A stretch of 43,852 bases of DNA from Clostridium sp. AM22-11AC. Lineage in GTDB: Bacteria > Bacillota > Clostridia > Lachnospirales > Lachnospiraceae. The notes beneath the pieces were generated by a model. That model ran no database searches. It was given only the letters and a program-made list of their open reading frames with translations, and had not been told where the DNA came from. A program made the position numbers and the translations under genes. Location: positions 1 through 43,852 of the forward strand of contig NZ_QUCM01000026.1 in assembly GCF_003473545.1 (NCBI RefSeq). Reading direction: 5' to 3'. Shown piece by piece: positions 1-8,247 of this stretch (positions are counted from its first letter, which is position 1; every line of letters starts with the position of its first letter).

Positions 1-163
1 GGGATAAACGCTGAAGGCATCTAAGCGTGAAGCCCCCCTCAAGATGAGATATCCCATACGCAGGTAGTAAGACCCCTTGAAGACGACAAGGTAGATAGGT
101 CAGAGGTGGAAGTGTGGTGACACATGGAGCTGACTGATACTAATCGGTCGAGGGCTTGACCAA
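1..163 (+). rRNA. 23S ribosomal RNA, 3' end (partial)
   Basis: The first 163 bases match the conserved 3' terminus of bacterial 23S rRNA, including the segments GATACTAATCGGTCGAGGG and GGCTTGACCA at the very end. The 5' part lies outside the window. The exact 3' end is estimated from memory of the family. Bases 164-249 hold no recognisable 5S gene. Confidence 0.95.
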
Positions 164-249
164 AAGGTAAGGGAAACAAAAAGTTGCAGGTATTCGGTAG
201 TTCAATATGTGGTTTTGAAGGTATGTATCAAAAAAAATAAAAATTGTGC

Positions 250-278
250 TTGCAAAAATGGAAAAAGTATTGTATACT
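250..278 (+). promoter_or_regulatory. Promoter of the tRNA cluster
   Basis: TTGCAA at 250-255 and TATACT at 273-278 are separated by exactly 17 bp, a good sigma-70-type promoter. It begins about 24 bp upstream of tRNA-Asn, so the tRNA array can be transcribed independently of the rRNA operon. Confidence 0.75.
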
Positions 279-301
279 ATACCAGTCAGTGCAGTTGATA
301 T

Positions 302-374
302 TCCTCGATAGCTCAGTCGGTAGAGCAAACGGCTGTTAACCGTTGGGTCGTAGGTTCGAGTCCTACTCGGGGAG
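302..374 (+). tRNA. tRNA-Asn (GTT)
   Basis: A 73-nt cloverleaf. The acceptor stem pairs TCCTCGA with TCGGGGA, the anticodon loop carries GTT, and the T arm holds GGTTCGAGTCC. It is the first member of an eight-tRNA array. Confidence 0.95.
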
Positions 375-408
375 TTTAGTGGAAGTCATGGCGACCACTA
401 TAAAATAT

Positions 409-480
409 GGCCCCATGGTCAAGCGGTTAAGACATCGCCCTTTCACGGCGGTAACACGAGTTCGAATCTCGTTGGGGTCA
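409..480 (+). tRNA. tRNA-Glu (TTC)
   Basis: A 72-nt cloverleaf with acceptor pairing GGCCCCA/TGGGGTC, anticodon TTC in the loop CTTTCAC, and T arm GAGTTCGAATCTC. Confidence 0.95.
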
Positions 481-504
481 TTTGAACTAAGGTTCACACA
501 TCAT

Positions 505-577
505 GCCGATGTGGCTCAATTGGCAGAGCAGCTGATTTGTAATCAGCAGGTTATCGGTTCGAGTCCGATCATCGGCT
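505..577 (+). tRNA. tRNA-Thr (TGT)
   Basis: A 73-nt cloverleaf with acceptor GCCGATG/CATCGGC, anticodon TGT in the loop TTTGTAA, and a normal T arm. Confidence 0.95.
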
Positions 578-609
578 TTACTGCTTAACAGCAGGTACGA
601 ATATAGTTC

Positions 610-683
610 GGACCTTTAGCTCAGTTGGTTAGAGCAACCGGCTCATAACCGGTCGGTCCTGGGTTCAAGTCCCCGAAGGTCCA
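610..683 (+). tRNA. tRNA-Met (CAT)
   Basis: A 74-nt cloverleaf with acceptor GGACCTT/AAGGTCC and anticodon CAT. The fully paired acceptor stem with a G1-C72 end argues for elongator rather than initiator Met. A lysidine-modified Ile isoacceptor cannot be wholly excluded by sequence reading. Confidence 0.92.
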
Positions 684-725
684 CTCTTCCTAAACTGAGG
701 TTTAAAAAAACTATATTTATCATAT

Positions 726-799
726 GGCCCGGTGGCTCAGCTGGTTAGAGCGCCGCCCTGTCACGGCGGAGGTCGACGGTTCGAACCCGTTCCGGGTCG
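726..799 (+). tRNA. tRNA-Asp (GTC)
   Basis: A 74-nt cloverleaf with acceptor GGCCCGG/CCGGGTC, anticodon GTC in the loop CTGTCAC, and discriminator G. Confidence 0.95.
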
Positions 800-832
800 T
801 TTGCATTTATATGCATACAATTTATACAAGTT

Positions 833-905
833 GGGGTCTTAGCTCAGCTGGGAGAGCATCTGCCTTACAAGCAGAGGGTCACAGGTTCGAGCCCTGTAGG
901 CCCCA
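833..905 (+). tRNA. tRNA-Val (TAC)
   Basis: A 73-nt cloverleaf with acceptor GGGGTCT/AGGCCCC, anticodon TAC in the loop CTTACAA, and T arm CAGGTTCGAGCCCTG. Confidence 0.95.
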
Positions 906-915
906 TTTGTTATAT

Positions 916-1000
916 GCGGGTGTGGTGGAATAGGCAGACACAAGGGACTTAAAATCCCTCGGACTTATCATCCGTGCCGGTTCAAGTCCGGCCACCCGCA
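916..1000 (+). tRNA. tRNA-Leu (TAA)
   Basis: An 85-nt class II tRNA with a long variable arm, acceptor GCGGGTG/CACCCGC, and anticodon TAA between GGGA and TCCC. Confidence 0.95.
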
Positions 1001-1010
1001 TTTAAAATAA

Positions 1011-1046
1011 AAACCGATCTCTTAACTTAAGGGAACGGTTTTTTCT
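1011..1046 (+). terminator. Terminator or processing hairpin between the two tRNA-Leu genes
   Basis: AAACCG (1011-1016) pairs with CGGTTT (1036-1041), and an inner CTTAA/TTAAG pairing follows. A T-run comes directly after the stem. Since tRNA-Leu(TAG) starts at 1054 with no room for a promoter, that last tRNA depends on read-through or partial termination. Confidence 0.6.
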
Positions 1047-1053
1047 AAATTAT

Positions 1054-1133
1054 GCGGGTATGGCGGAATTGGCAGACGCGCCAGATTTAGGTTCTGGTTC
1101 GAGAGAGTGCAGGTTCAAGTCCTGTTACCCGCA
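1054..1133 (+). tRNA. tRNA-Leu (TAG)
   Basis: An 80-nt class II tRNA. The acceptor GCGGGTA pairs with TACCCGC and the anticodon TAG sits in the loop TTTAGGT. It is the last gene of the array. Confidence 0.95.
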
Positions 1134-1135
1134 TT

Positions 1136-1186
1136 AAATAAGGCTTTTCAAGGGGATTGACTCTTTGAAAGGTCTTATTTTTTTTT
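1136..1186 (+). terminator. Rho-independent terminator of the tRNA cluster
   Basis: A long stem pairs AAATAAGGCTTTTCAA-like sequence (from 1136) with CTTTGAAAGGTCTTATTT (ending at 1180), followed by a run of T. Confidence 0.85.
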
Positions 1187-1230
1187 AGTAGGAATGTATG
1201 TTAAACATATTTAAGAAAGGACATTGACAA

Positions 1231-3243
1231 ATGGCAACGGAGGAAAAGAGAATTTTGAAAATGGCCTATCTACTTTTGCAGTCAAACGGATACTTAAAAG
1301 CAGGAGACCTTGCTAGAGAATTAAATTTATCTGAGCGGACAATAAAAAATGATATAGAACATTTGAGAGTTTTTCTAAAAGAATGTGGCTGCACCTTGGA
1401 TTCTGTTCGCGGTAAAGGGTATATTTTGCAGATTGATGAACCAGATCAGTTTGCGAAGATTAGGGAATGGCTGAATATTTTATTCAATAATGTAGAAAAC
1501 AATACAAGGGAGAGACTTTCTTATCAACTGGCAAGAGCAATCATGTGCCGTCAGGCTACAGATGAGGATGGGTATTTTTTATTGGATGAATTGGCAGCGC
1601 AGTTATATTGTTCTTCCAGCACAGTAAAGAAGAAAATGACATGGGTCAGGGAATTTCTTAAATCATTTGGAATTTCTCTGATAAGCCGCCCTGGTCATGG
1701 GATGAAACTGTGCGGTGATGAATTTAGCCAGAGGCTTTGTATGCTGGAATTGTATGAAAATCATTTTCGGATCCGCGTAGTAGCATTTAATGATCAGGTG
1801 TATGAGCGCGCTTTTAGAGATCGTGGAGATAAGGATAAAGTACGCAAAACAGTGCTGGATACGATACGTGCATCTGAAAATGAATTGTTTGATACATATA
1901 TCAACCGTTTAGTAGATTATGTGCTTTTGTTGAGAAATCGGATACAGTCAGGAAATCTGATTGAAGCGGATTCTGAGCGGTGGTCAGTTTACAGAAAAAA
2001 GCTGCCTTTATCAAAAGAATGGACACTGGCCGTGAAGTTGCTTGAAAATCTGAAAAATATTTCAGGATATTTACAGGATATTTCAAATGTGGAAGGTGAA
2101 ATTGCAGCACTGGCAGCCTTGTTTTTAATGTGGGGAGACTGGGAGCAGATGCCAGAACTGAAAAAGCGTTTTTCTATTTTTTATACGAAAGCAAAAAATC
2201 TTACAGAACAGGTGGTAGAAAACTTAAAAGAACAGTGGAAGGTTCCGGATGAAATATCAAACTCTCAATTAGTAACTGCTTTGATTCCAGATATGCTTCG
2301 ATTGCTGTTTCAGAAAAACTTTGGGTATGCAGATTGCTTTATGCTTGGCAACAGTATTTCGGAAAATGCGATTAAAAGATCCCCCTTTGTGCTCGCATTG
2401 GCAGACAGTATTGGGGAGTTTTTGAGCCATAAAGCAGATTTAAAGATCAATGAGTATAATACACAGCTTTTAGGTGTCAGTTTATATAAAATACTCAATG
2501 TTATTGATTATCCTTATGTTCCAAGAAAAATATTGCTTTGTGCTAGAAATGGGAAATCCAGTGCGCAGATTATTGCAAAAGATATAGTACGACGGTTGGG
2601 AGACTGGTGGATCGGGAAAATGGAGATATATCCTTTTTACGATGCAAGAAAGCTGCCTGTGGAAAATTATGACTGGGTGATCGGCAGCTTTAATAGTTAT
2701 GCATATCATTATACGTGGTCGTATCTGCATGTACATGCAATGATGACTCCGGAAGATATAGAGCAGGTACGTAGGCAGGTACTGTTAAGTGGGTATGATT
2801 TGTTCTATAGTGCCCAACAATTAAAGTGGGATGAACTGGCTGTTCATAGAGATTTCTCTATTTATGGGATTCAGAGTATTTTTCAGCTGCTTTCATACCA
2901 ATGGGGCAAAGATATAAATTCTAAAGAAGTATTGAACCAGTTTTTTATGGATCCCAGACATTTAAGAGTCCGCAATCAGCTTCTTTGTGTGATTGTTCCG
3001 TCTGAATATACAGAAAAACGGATATTTGATCTGTATTTCTTAAAAAAAGGATTGGAATATGAAGAAGAAATGGTACGGGCAGTTTTATTTATTGCCATTG
3101 ATTTTCAGGAATCAATTGTTTCAATGCGTTTTTTGGAAAATGGGATCCGGTATCTCCAGGATGATTTTGAACAATTGTCACCAAAACTGACGACTGCATC
3201 TGTGATGGAAGTGTTAATAGATGGTGTCCGTAAAAGACTATAG
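1231..3243 (+). CDS. PRD-domain transcriptional regulator of the PTS operon (BglG/Mga/MtlR-like)
   Basis: A 670-aa multidomain regulator. Residues about 5-60 form an HTH_11-like winged helix (LARELNLSERTIKNDIEHL). Residues about 110-170 form a second, Mga-type HTH (LAAQLYCSSSTVKKKM). Two helical PRD-like regions follow, at about 205-245 and 385-415. A PTS IIB-like segment (ILLCARNGKSSAQ) has its Cys at about 437, and an alpha/beta C-terminal part may be IIA-like. In this family, PTS phosphorylation of PRD histidines and the IIB cysteine tunes activation of an adjacent sugar operon. The PRD positions where His is usual read RLVDYVLLLRNRI and NTQLLGVSLYKI, so the canonical histidines are not obvious. 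AAGAAAGG at 1213-1220 supports the start. The same-strand PTS genes begin 127 bp downstream and are the likely target. Confidence 0.85.
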   Translation: MATEEKRILKMAYLLLQSNGYLKAGDLARELNLSERTIKNDIEHLRVFLKECGCTLDSVRGKGYILQIDEPDQFAKIREWLNILFNNVENNTRERLSYQLARAIMCRQATDEDGYFLLDELAAQLYCSSSTVKKKMTWVREFLKSFGISLISRPGHGMKLCGDEFSQRLCMLELYENHFRIRVVAFNDQVYERAFRDRGDKDKVRKTVLDTIRASENELFDTYINRLVDYVLLLRNRIQSGNLIEADSERWSVYRKKLPLSKEWTLAVKLLENLKNISGYLQDISNVEGEIAALAALFLMWGDWEQMPELKKRFSIFYTKAKNLTEQVVENLKEQWKVPDEISNSQLVTALIPDMLRLLFQKNFGYADCFMLGNSISENAIKRSPFVLALADSIGEFLSHKADLKINEYNTQLLGVSLYKILNVIDYPYVPRKILLCARNGKSSAQIIAKDIVRRLGDWWIGKMEIYPFYDARKLPVENYDWVIGSFNSYAYHYTWSYLHVHAMMTPEDIEQVRRQVLLSGYDLFYSAQQLKWDELAVHRDFSIYGIQSIFQLLSYQWGKDINSKEVLNQFFMDPRHLRVRNQLLCVIVPSEYTEKRIFDLYFLKKGLEYEEEMVRAVLFIAIDFQESIVSMRFLENGIRYLQDDFEQLSPKLTTASVMEVLIDGVRKRL

Positions 3244-3292
3244 ATACCACAATCTGCATGAATGTAAGGGCAAAAACGAACTTTTCTCATGT

Positions 3293-3298
3293 TATAAT
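3293..3298 (+). promoter_or_regulatory. Possible activator-dependent -10 box for the PTS operon
   Basis: TATAAT lies 72 bp upstream of the IIC start, but the -35 position (about 3270-3275) has no recognisable hexamer. A good -10 without a -35 would fit control by the upstream PRD regulator. A second TATAAT-like stretch lies near 3338. Confidence 0.4.
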
Positions 3299-3370
3299 GC
3301 ACAAATGAAAATGGAAGATTTCCCGATGGGATATATAATAATACTATATCAAAACTAAGGAGGGAGTTAT

Positions 3371-4168
3371 ATGATACAAAGTGGTTTGATTTGTGCGTTA
3401 GTATGGATCCTGATGCAGGGTACCGACCGTCTCTTAGGATGGCAGACTTTACAACGTCCGATCGTAACAGCAACAGTGACTGGTTTTCTTCTAGGAGATA
3501 TTAGAACCGGTATGATTATGGCAGCTTCTCTGGAGGCAATCTTTATGGGAATTTCTGCTATCGGTGGTTCTATTCCTTCAGATGCCTGTGCCAGCAGTAT
3601 TATAGCAGTTGCGTATACGATCCTGACAGGAGCAGATGTTGAAACAGGACTTGCTCTTGCAATGCCAATTGGTACATTAATGGGGTCAGCAAATGAAATG
3701 TGGAAGCCGGTTCTTGCAGCACTTGCTCCATATTGGGAGAAAATGGCTGGAAGCGGCAAAGAAAAATCTTATCGTACACAGGTTATGTTGTGTGGATATT
3801 TTGTGGATCGTCTGCCTCAGGCGATTATCATGTTTGCAGCAATTGCTTTTGGCGTAAGCAGCCTGGAACATGTAATGAATAATATGCCTGCATTTATCAT
3901 GTCAGGTTTATCAGCGTCCAGTTCTATGATGACTGGTATTGGATTTGCAATCCTGCTTTCTATGATCTGGAATAAAGAAATCGGCTGTTTCTTCTTCCTG
4001 GGATATGTATTAAGCAAATATATGTCACTTCCAACCGTTGCAATCGCAATTATCGCAGCTGTGATTGCAATCACCTATTTCTGCAATGAGAAAAAGATTA
4101 ACGATGTTCTTAAGATTGCAGAAAAGAGCGGTGCATCTTCATCTGTAGGAGAGGAGGACTTATTCTAA
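3371..4168 (+). CDS. PTS mannose/fructose/sorbose-family IIC component
   Basis: A 265-aa polytopic membrane protein of the ManY/AgaC/SorA family, the IIC half of the sugar channel. The N-terminal region shows family features (LLGWQTLQRPIVTATVTGFLLGDIRTG and the glycine-rich AIGGSIPSD), with several hydrophobic helices to residue about 240. AAGGAGGG at 3357-3364 fixes the start. Its stop codon overlaps the ATG of the IID gene (TAATG), so the two are translationally coupled. Unlike typical man operons, the IIA and IIB genes come later and are split by two deacetylase genes. The transported sugar is inferred from those neighbours, not from this protein. Confidence 0.92.
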   Translation: MIQSGLICALVWILMQGTDRLLGWQTLQRPIVTATVTGFLLGDIRTGMIMAASLEAIFMGISAIGGSIPSDACASSIIAVAYTILTGADVETGLALAMPIGTLMGSANEMWKPVLAALAPYWEKMAGSGKEKSYRTQVMLCGYFVDRLPQAIIMFAAIAFGVSSLEHVMNNMPAFIMSGLSASSSMMTGIGFAILLSMIWNKEIGCFFFLGYVLSKYMSLPTVAIAIIAAVIAITYFCNEKKINDVLKIAEKSGASSSVGEEDLF

Positions 4169-4986
4169 TGGCTAAAGAAACAAATTATACACCACAAGAG
4201 AAAAAAACATTAAGAAAAATGTTCTGGAATTCAGGCCTGGTTTTCTGTGGATTTAATATGGTAAAGATGGAAGGCAATGCATTTGCGCTGACCATGGAAC
4301 CGGCATTAGATGAATTGTATGACGATAAGAAAGAAAAAGCAGAGGCAATGCGCCGTCACAATGGCTTTTTTAATACCCATGCAGTATTTTTATCTTTGAT
4401 TGCAGGTATTTCTTATGCATTGGAACGTCAGAAAAAAGAGACAGGCGCAGTGGATGATGATACCATTGAAAGCATTAAAGTAGCTCTTATGGGACCAACA
4501 GCAGGTATTGGAGATGCATTTTTCTTTAACTGCTTAAGAGTTATTGCAGCAGGTATTGCAATCGGTCTTTGCAGTCAGGCTAATTTCCTGGGTGTTCTGT
4601 TATTTATCCTGATTTATGGATGCTCCCAGATCGCAGCACGTTGGTATCTTTTGAGAGCTGGCTATAAGTATGGAACATCTTTTATTGATACGGTATTTAA
4701 TTCCGGTCTGATGCAGTCTTTAACAAAAGCCGCAGGTGTTATGGGTATTACCATGGTAGGCGCTATGGTAGCTTCTTCTGTAAACGTAAAGCTGGCCTGG
4801 ACGATCAATGTTGGTGAGGCATCTGTAGTTGTACTGGATATCCTGGATTCCATTATCCCGGGTCTTTTATCCATCGTTCTGGTATTTGTGCTTATGAAAC
4901 TGATTAAAAAGGGATACAAGCCGCTTACTCTGGTGTTTGGCATTCTGATCCTCTCTATTGTATTAGCATTTTTAGGAATTTTCTAA
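4168..4986 (+). CDS. PTS mannose/fructose/sorbose-family IID component
   Basis: A 272-aa protein of the ManZ/AgaD family, which forms the membrane sugar-transport complex with IIC. Family signatures include NMVKMEGNAFALTMEPAL near residue 30, RRHNGFFNTHAV near 70, and LMGPTAGIGDAFFFN near 110. Hydrophobic helices follow from about 120 to the C-terminus. The start codon overlaps the IIC stop by one base. Length is normal for the family. Confidence 0.93.
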   Translation: MAKETNYTPQEKKTLRKMFWNSGLVFCGFNMVKMEGNAFALTMEPALDELYDDKKEKAEAMRRHNGFFNTHAVFLSLIAGISYALERQKKETGAVDDDTIESIKVALMGPTAGIGDAFFFNCLRVIAAGIAIGLCSQANFLGVLLFILIYGCSQIAARWYLLRAGYKYGTSFIDTVFNSGLMQSLTKAAGVMGITMVGAMVASSVNVKLAWTINVGEASVVVLDILDSIIPGLLSIVLVFVLMKLIKKGYKPLTLVFGILILSIVLAFLGIF

Positions 4987-5007
4987 AGAAAGCTTGGAGG
5001 CCGCGTA

Positions 5008-6192
5008 ATGAGTAGAAAAACATGGAAGTCAGAACGGATACTAACAGAAAACGGATTCGTAAACGGCTATATCACTATTTGCGATGATAAGATTGAAAAG
5101 ATTACAACGGAATGGGACGGAGAATACGAAGATCTTGGAAAGGTGGATATTTTTCCTGGTATTATAGATGTTCACAATCATGGATTTGGTGGATGGTCCA
5201 TGACAGATCCATGTACAGATGAAGATGTATTAGGATATGTAAAAGCACTTGCATCTATCGGTATTACCGGGATTCTTCCAACAGCAAAAGAAGATGCTTT
5301 TGAAGCAATTGTCCGTGTAATGGATCAGGTTTATGAGGGAGCAGTGATCTATGGTATTCACAGCGAAGGTCCTTTCTGGGCGCGGGGCGGTGAAAAAACA
5401 GTAGGTCTGACCTGGCCGGCACCGGATGTGGAAGAAACAGAACGTCTGATCCAAAAAACTCATGGAAAAATGAAAGTGATGGCGATTGCGCCAGAACTTC
5501 CGGGAGCATATGATGTCATTCGATGTCTCCATGAGCATCAGATTAAAGTAGCATGCTGCCATACAGCAGCGTATGCGGAAGATATTTATGAAGCCAAGAG
5601 AGTGGCCGGATTTGATATTGCGACCCATCTTGGCAATGGAATGAGGGGAATTCATCATAGAAATGTAGGTGCATTGGGTGCACTGCTGTTATTAGACAAT
5701 ATTTATTATGAAGTCATTACCGATCTAAACCATATATGTCCAGATATGTTAAGGATCATGTTTAAACTGCAGCCATACAGCAAGTTCTGTTTAATTTCGG
5801 ATTCTAATTTTATCGCAGGGCTTCCAACGGGTACATATATCCGGTATGGACGTGAAAATTATGCAGATGAAAAAGGACTGATCTTAAATTCAGATGGCCG
5901 TATCTGTGGAAGCGGAAGCTGGGTACTGCGAAATATTAAACAGTTGGTAACAAAAGTTGGAGTTCCTGTGGAACAGGCATTTTACATGGCATCGATTAAT
6001 CCGGCCCGGTATTTGGGAATTGATGGGGAGACAGGTTCCCTGCAGTCTGGAAAACGTGCCGATATGATCTTTGTAAATGATGATTTTGTTTGTGAACGTA
6101 CTTTTGTAGGCGGTAAGGAAGTTTATAATAAAAACGTAGATACACCGGATAAAATATTCAACACAGAGGCGCTGAAGGCAAAGGTAAATTAG
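5008..6192 (+). CDS. N-acetylhexosamine-6-phosphate deacetylase (NagA-like amidohydrolase)
   Basis: A 394-aa amidohydrolase-superfamily enzyme expected to remove the acetyl group from an incoming N-acetylated sugar phosphate in the cytoplasm. Visible motifs are DVHNHGFGG (metal-binding HxH, about residue 53), HSEGPFWARGG (metal-ligand Glu, about 120), ACCHTAA (about 180), ATHLGNGMRG (about 210), ISDSNFIAGLPTG (catalytic Asp, about 270), and the C-terminal NPARYLGID and GSLQSGKRADMIFV. The order matches NagA. The sequence diverges from textbook NagA (HNHG, SEGPF, CHTAA), so GlcNAc-6-P, GalNAc-6-P or a related substrate are all possible. TTGGAGG at 4993-4999 supports the start. It lies between the IID and IIB genes. 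Confidence 0.85.
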   Translation: MSRKTWKSERILTENGFVNGYITICDDKIEKITTEWDGEYEDLGKVDIFPGIIDVHNHGFGGWSMTDPCTDEDVLGYVKALASIGITGILPTAKEDAFEAIVRVMDQVYEGAVIYGIHSEGPFWARGGEKTVGLTWPAPDVEETERLIQKTHGKMKVMAIAPELPGAYDVIRCLHEHQIKVACCHTAAYAEDIYEAKRVAGFDIATHLGNGMRGIHHRNVGALGALLLLDNIYYEVITDLNHICPDMLRIMFKLQPYSKFCLISDSNFIAGLPTGTYIRYGRENYADEKGLILNSDGRICGSGSWVLRNIKQLVTKVGVPVEQAFYMASINPARYLGIDGETGSLQSGKRADMIFVNDDFVCERTFVGGKEVYNKNVDTPDKIFNTEALKAKVN

Positions 6193-6213
6193 AAAAAGGA
6201 AGGATATGTTTTT

Positions 6214-6705
6214 ATGATCAAATTATTTCGTATTGATGAACGTCTGATCCATGGTCAGATTGCGATTAAATGGTCCCGTCACACAGGTGTAGACAGCATA
6301 GTAGTAGCAAATGATCATGCAGCTGCCAATGTAATGATTCAGAAATCATTAAAAATGGCAGCACCTCCAGGAATCAAGACAGTTATTAAATCAATTGATG
6401 ACGCAATCAAGACTTTAAATGATCCAAGATGTGAGCCATTAAAGGTACTTGTACTGGTAAACAGTCCGGAAGATGCACTTAAAATGGCAAAACAGGTAAA
6501 AGGCATTCCATTTATTAATGTAGGAAATTATGGCAGAGTGGCGCCGAAAAAAGAGGGAAAAGAAAGAAAACGCTTTGACAACAATCTGTATTGCGATACA
6601 GATGAAGAAGCAACATTCCGTGAACTGATGGCGACAGGGCTGGAATGCATTTGTCAGACTACCCCGGAAGAGATTGCAATTCCGTTAAAGAAACTGATTC
6701 AGTAA
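6214..6705 (+). CDS. PTS mannose-family IIB component
   Basis: A 163-aa cytoplasmic phosphocarrier that passes phosphate from IIA to the sugar. The signature FRIDERLIHGQIAIKW places the phosphorylated His at residue 13. The rest, including VLVLVNSPEDALKMAKQVKGIPFINVGNYG, matches the ManX-B/AgaB fold and normal length. The ribosome-binding site AAAAGGAAGG precedes the ATG. Confidence 0.93.
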   Translation: MIKLFRIDERLIHGQIAIKWSRHTGVDSIVVANDHAAANVMIQKSLKMAAPPGIKTVIKSIDDAIKTLNDPRCEPLKVLVLVNSPEDALKMAKQVKGIPFINVGNYGRVAPKKEGKERKRFDNNLYCDTDEEATFRELMATGLECICQTTPEEIAIPLKKLIQ

Positions 6706-6723
6706 AGATGGGGGTGTATTGCA

Positions 6724-7500
6724 ATGAAACTTATTATTCAGTCAGATGACCTTGGAATCACAGAAGCTGTCAGCTGTGGCATTGCCCGTGCAGCAAGAGA
6801 GGGAGCAATTACCTGTACAGGATTGTTTTCTAATATGCCTGCAGCACCATTTGCAGTAGAACTGATGAAGCCTTATCCGCAGATCTGCCTGGGGGAGGAT
6901 ATTAATCTGGTTGCAGGGCGCCCTTGTGCAGATCCAGAAAAAGTACCATCTCTGGTACAGAAAAATGGTTTATTTCTGACTTCTGGCATGCACTGGGCCA
7001 TTGATCAGAAAGATGGTGATCAGAACCATGTTAAATATGAAGATTGTCTGACAGAAACAGAGGCACAGGTTCTAAGGTTTAAGGAATTGACAGGAAAGTT
7101 TCCGGAATATCTCCATGGACATTCCTACAGTACTCCGGCAACCTGGGCTGCAATGGAAGCAATAGGAAGAAAATACAGTATCCCCTTGGTGAAGGAGATG
7201 CACAAACGATTTGGAATCATAAGACCTTCTAGAAACTGGAATAAAAAGCCATTTCCACTGGAGGATCAGATCAAGGCAGATTTGACAGAATGTGTGATTG
7301 GAGATCAGGAATTTCTGAACAATCCGATTAGCTTTTTGGGAACGCACTGTGGTTACGTAGATCATGAACTTTTCCAGGTAAGTACTTATACTCTGATTCG
7401 TAATCAGGATCTGGCAGCTGTTACCAGTGAACGGTTTAAACAATGGATTCAGGAAAATAATATTGAACTGATCAGCTATCGGGATCTGAAAGGAATGTAA
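6724..7500 (+). CDS. ChbG/YdjC-family carbohydrate deacetylase
   Basis: A 258-aa member of the YdjC/ChbG (cellobiose/chitobiose deacetylase) family. These are metal-dependent TIM-like enzymes that remove one N-acetyl group from chito-oligosaccharides or their 6-phosphates. Motifs are LIIQSDDLGITEAVSCGI (metal-binding DD, residues 7-8), LGEDINLVAGRP (about 57-68), GHSYSTPATWAAM (metal-binding His, about 134), and THCGYVDHEL near 205. It sits between the IIB and IIA genes. With the NagA-like gene, the operon encodes two unrelated deacetylases, which suggests a disaccharide or multiply acetylated amino sugar. Confidence 0.87.
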   Translation: MKLIIQSDDLGITEAVSCGIARAAREGAITCTGLFSNMPAAPFAVELMKPYPQICLGEDINLVAGRPCADPEKVPSLVQKNGLFLTSGMHWAIDQKDGDQNHVKYEDCLTETEAQVLRFKELTGKFPEYLHGHSYSTPATWAAMEAIGRKYSIPLVKEMHKRFGIIRPSRNWNKKPFPLEDQIKADLTECVIGDQEFLNNPISFLGTHCGYVDHELFQVSTYTLIRNQDLAAVTSERFKQWIQENNIELISYRDLKGM

Positions 7501-7504
7501 TAGT

Positions 7505-7918
7505 ATGACAAAATTTTTTCTGTCTTCTCATGGACATCTTGCAAGTGGTTTAGCAAGTTCTTTGGATATTCTGTTAGGAGGCCATGATAAAGTAACCGTA
7601 TTTGATGCTTATGTGGATGAGAAATCTTTAAATGATGCATTGGATGCTTTTTTCCAGACTGTAGGGGAAGATGATCAGGTGATTCTTCTTTCAGATATGT
7701 ATGGAGGAAGTGTCAACAGCACAATGTATACCTATCTGGAACACCCAAATACTACGCTGATAGCAGGTGTAAACCTGGCGTTGGTGATCGGTCTGACGAT
7801 TTTGGAAGGCGATATCAGCCGTGAAATGCTGGAATCTGTGATTGAGCAGTCAAAAGATGCGATTCGGATCGTAAATCTGGAAGAAAGCGAAACAACACAA
7901 GAAGACGACCTGTTTTGA
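7505..7918 (+). CDS. PTS mannose-family IIA component
   Basis: A 137-aa EIIA-Man domain protein. The N-terminal FFLSSHGHLASGLASSL carries the phosphorylated His at residue 9, and ILLSDMYGGSVNSTM matches the conserved D-x-x-G-G-S region. It receives phosphate from HPr and hands it to IIB. The start lies 5 bp after the deacetylase stop, with AAAGGA as ribosome-binding site. It closes the PTS operon. Confidence 0.92.
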   Translation: MTKFFLSSHGHLASGLASSLDILLGGHDKVTVFDAYVDEKSLNDALDAFFQTVGEDDQVILLSDMYGGSVNSTMYTYLEHPNTTLIAGVNLALVIGLTILEGDISREMLESVIEQSKDAIRIVNLEESETTQEDDLF

Positions 7919-7976
7919 GGATCTGCAGATAGTAGATAAAATCAAATAACAGGTAAAATCCAAAGAATAATAACAT

Positions 7977-8037
7977 GGATCATAAAATGGACTGTCAGTA
8001 CTATGACGGTCCATTTTATGATCCGTTCTGCTTTTTT
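7977..8037 (+). terminator. Terminator hairpin ending the PTS operon
   Basis: Bases 7977-7992 and 8009-8024 form a perfect 16-bp inverted repeat, extended inward by a wobble and GTCA/TGAC. A T-run follows at 8032-8037. A 6-nt gap between stem and T-run makes it a little unusual. Bases 8041-8221 hold no gene that I can support. Confidence 0.75.
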
Positions 8038-8247
8038 AATGTTCAAATTCTCGTTAAAATAGTGCTTTACATTCCCGGGATTTAGTGGGATAATAGCTGG
8101 GCGGTCGGCAGATACCGGGTAATAAGACAAAGATATTCTATAAGATACTCTAATAAACAAATGATTAAAATAACGGGCAATAGTTGCCGTTGTCTGAATT
8201 CTTTTATTTTCTATTTTTCCCTTTTCAAGAACTGATTTTTGTAGTAG

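Noticed and set aside
343..933. Open frames overlapping the tRNA genes
   Set aside because: They translate tRNA sequences directly and lack ribosome-binding sites.
8041..8240. A riboswitch in the nrdD leader
   Set aside because: No conserved cobalamin or other riboswitch core could be recognised in the sequence.
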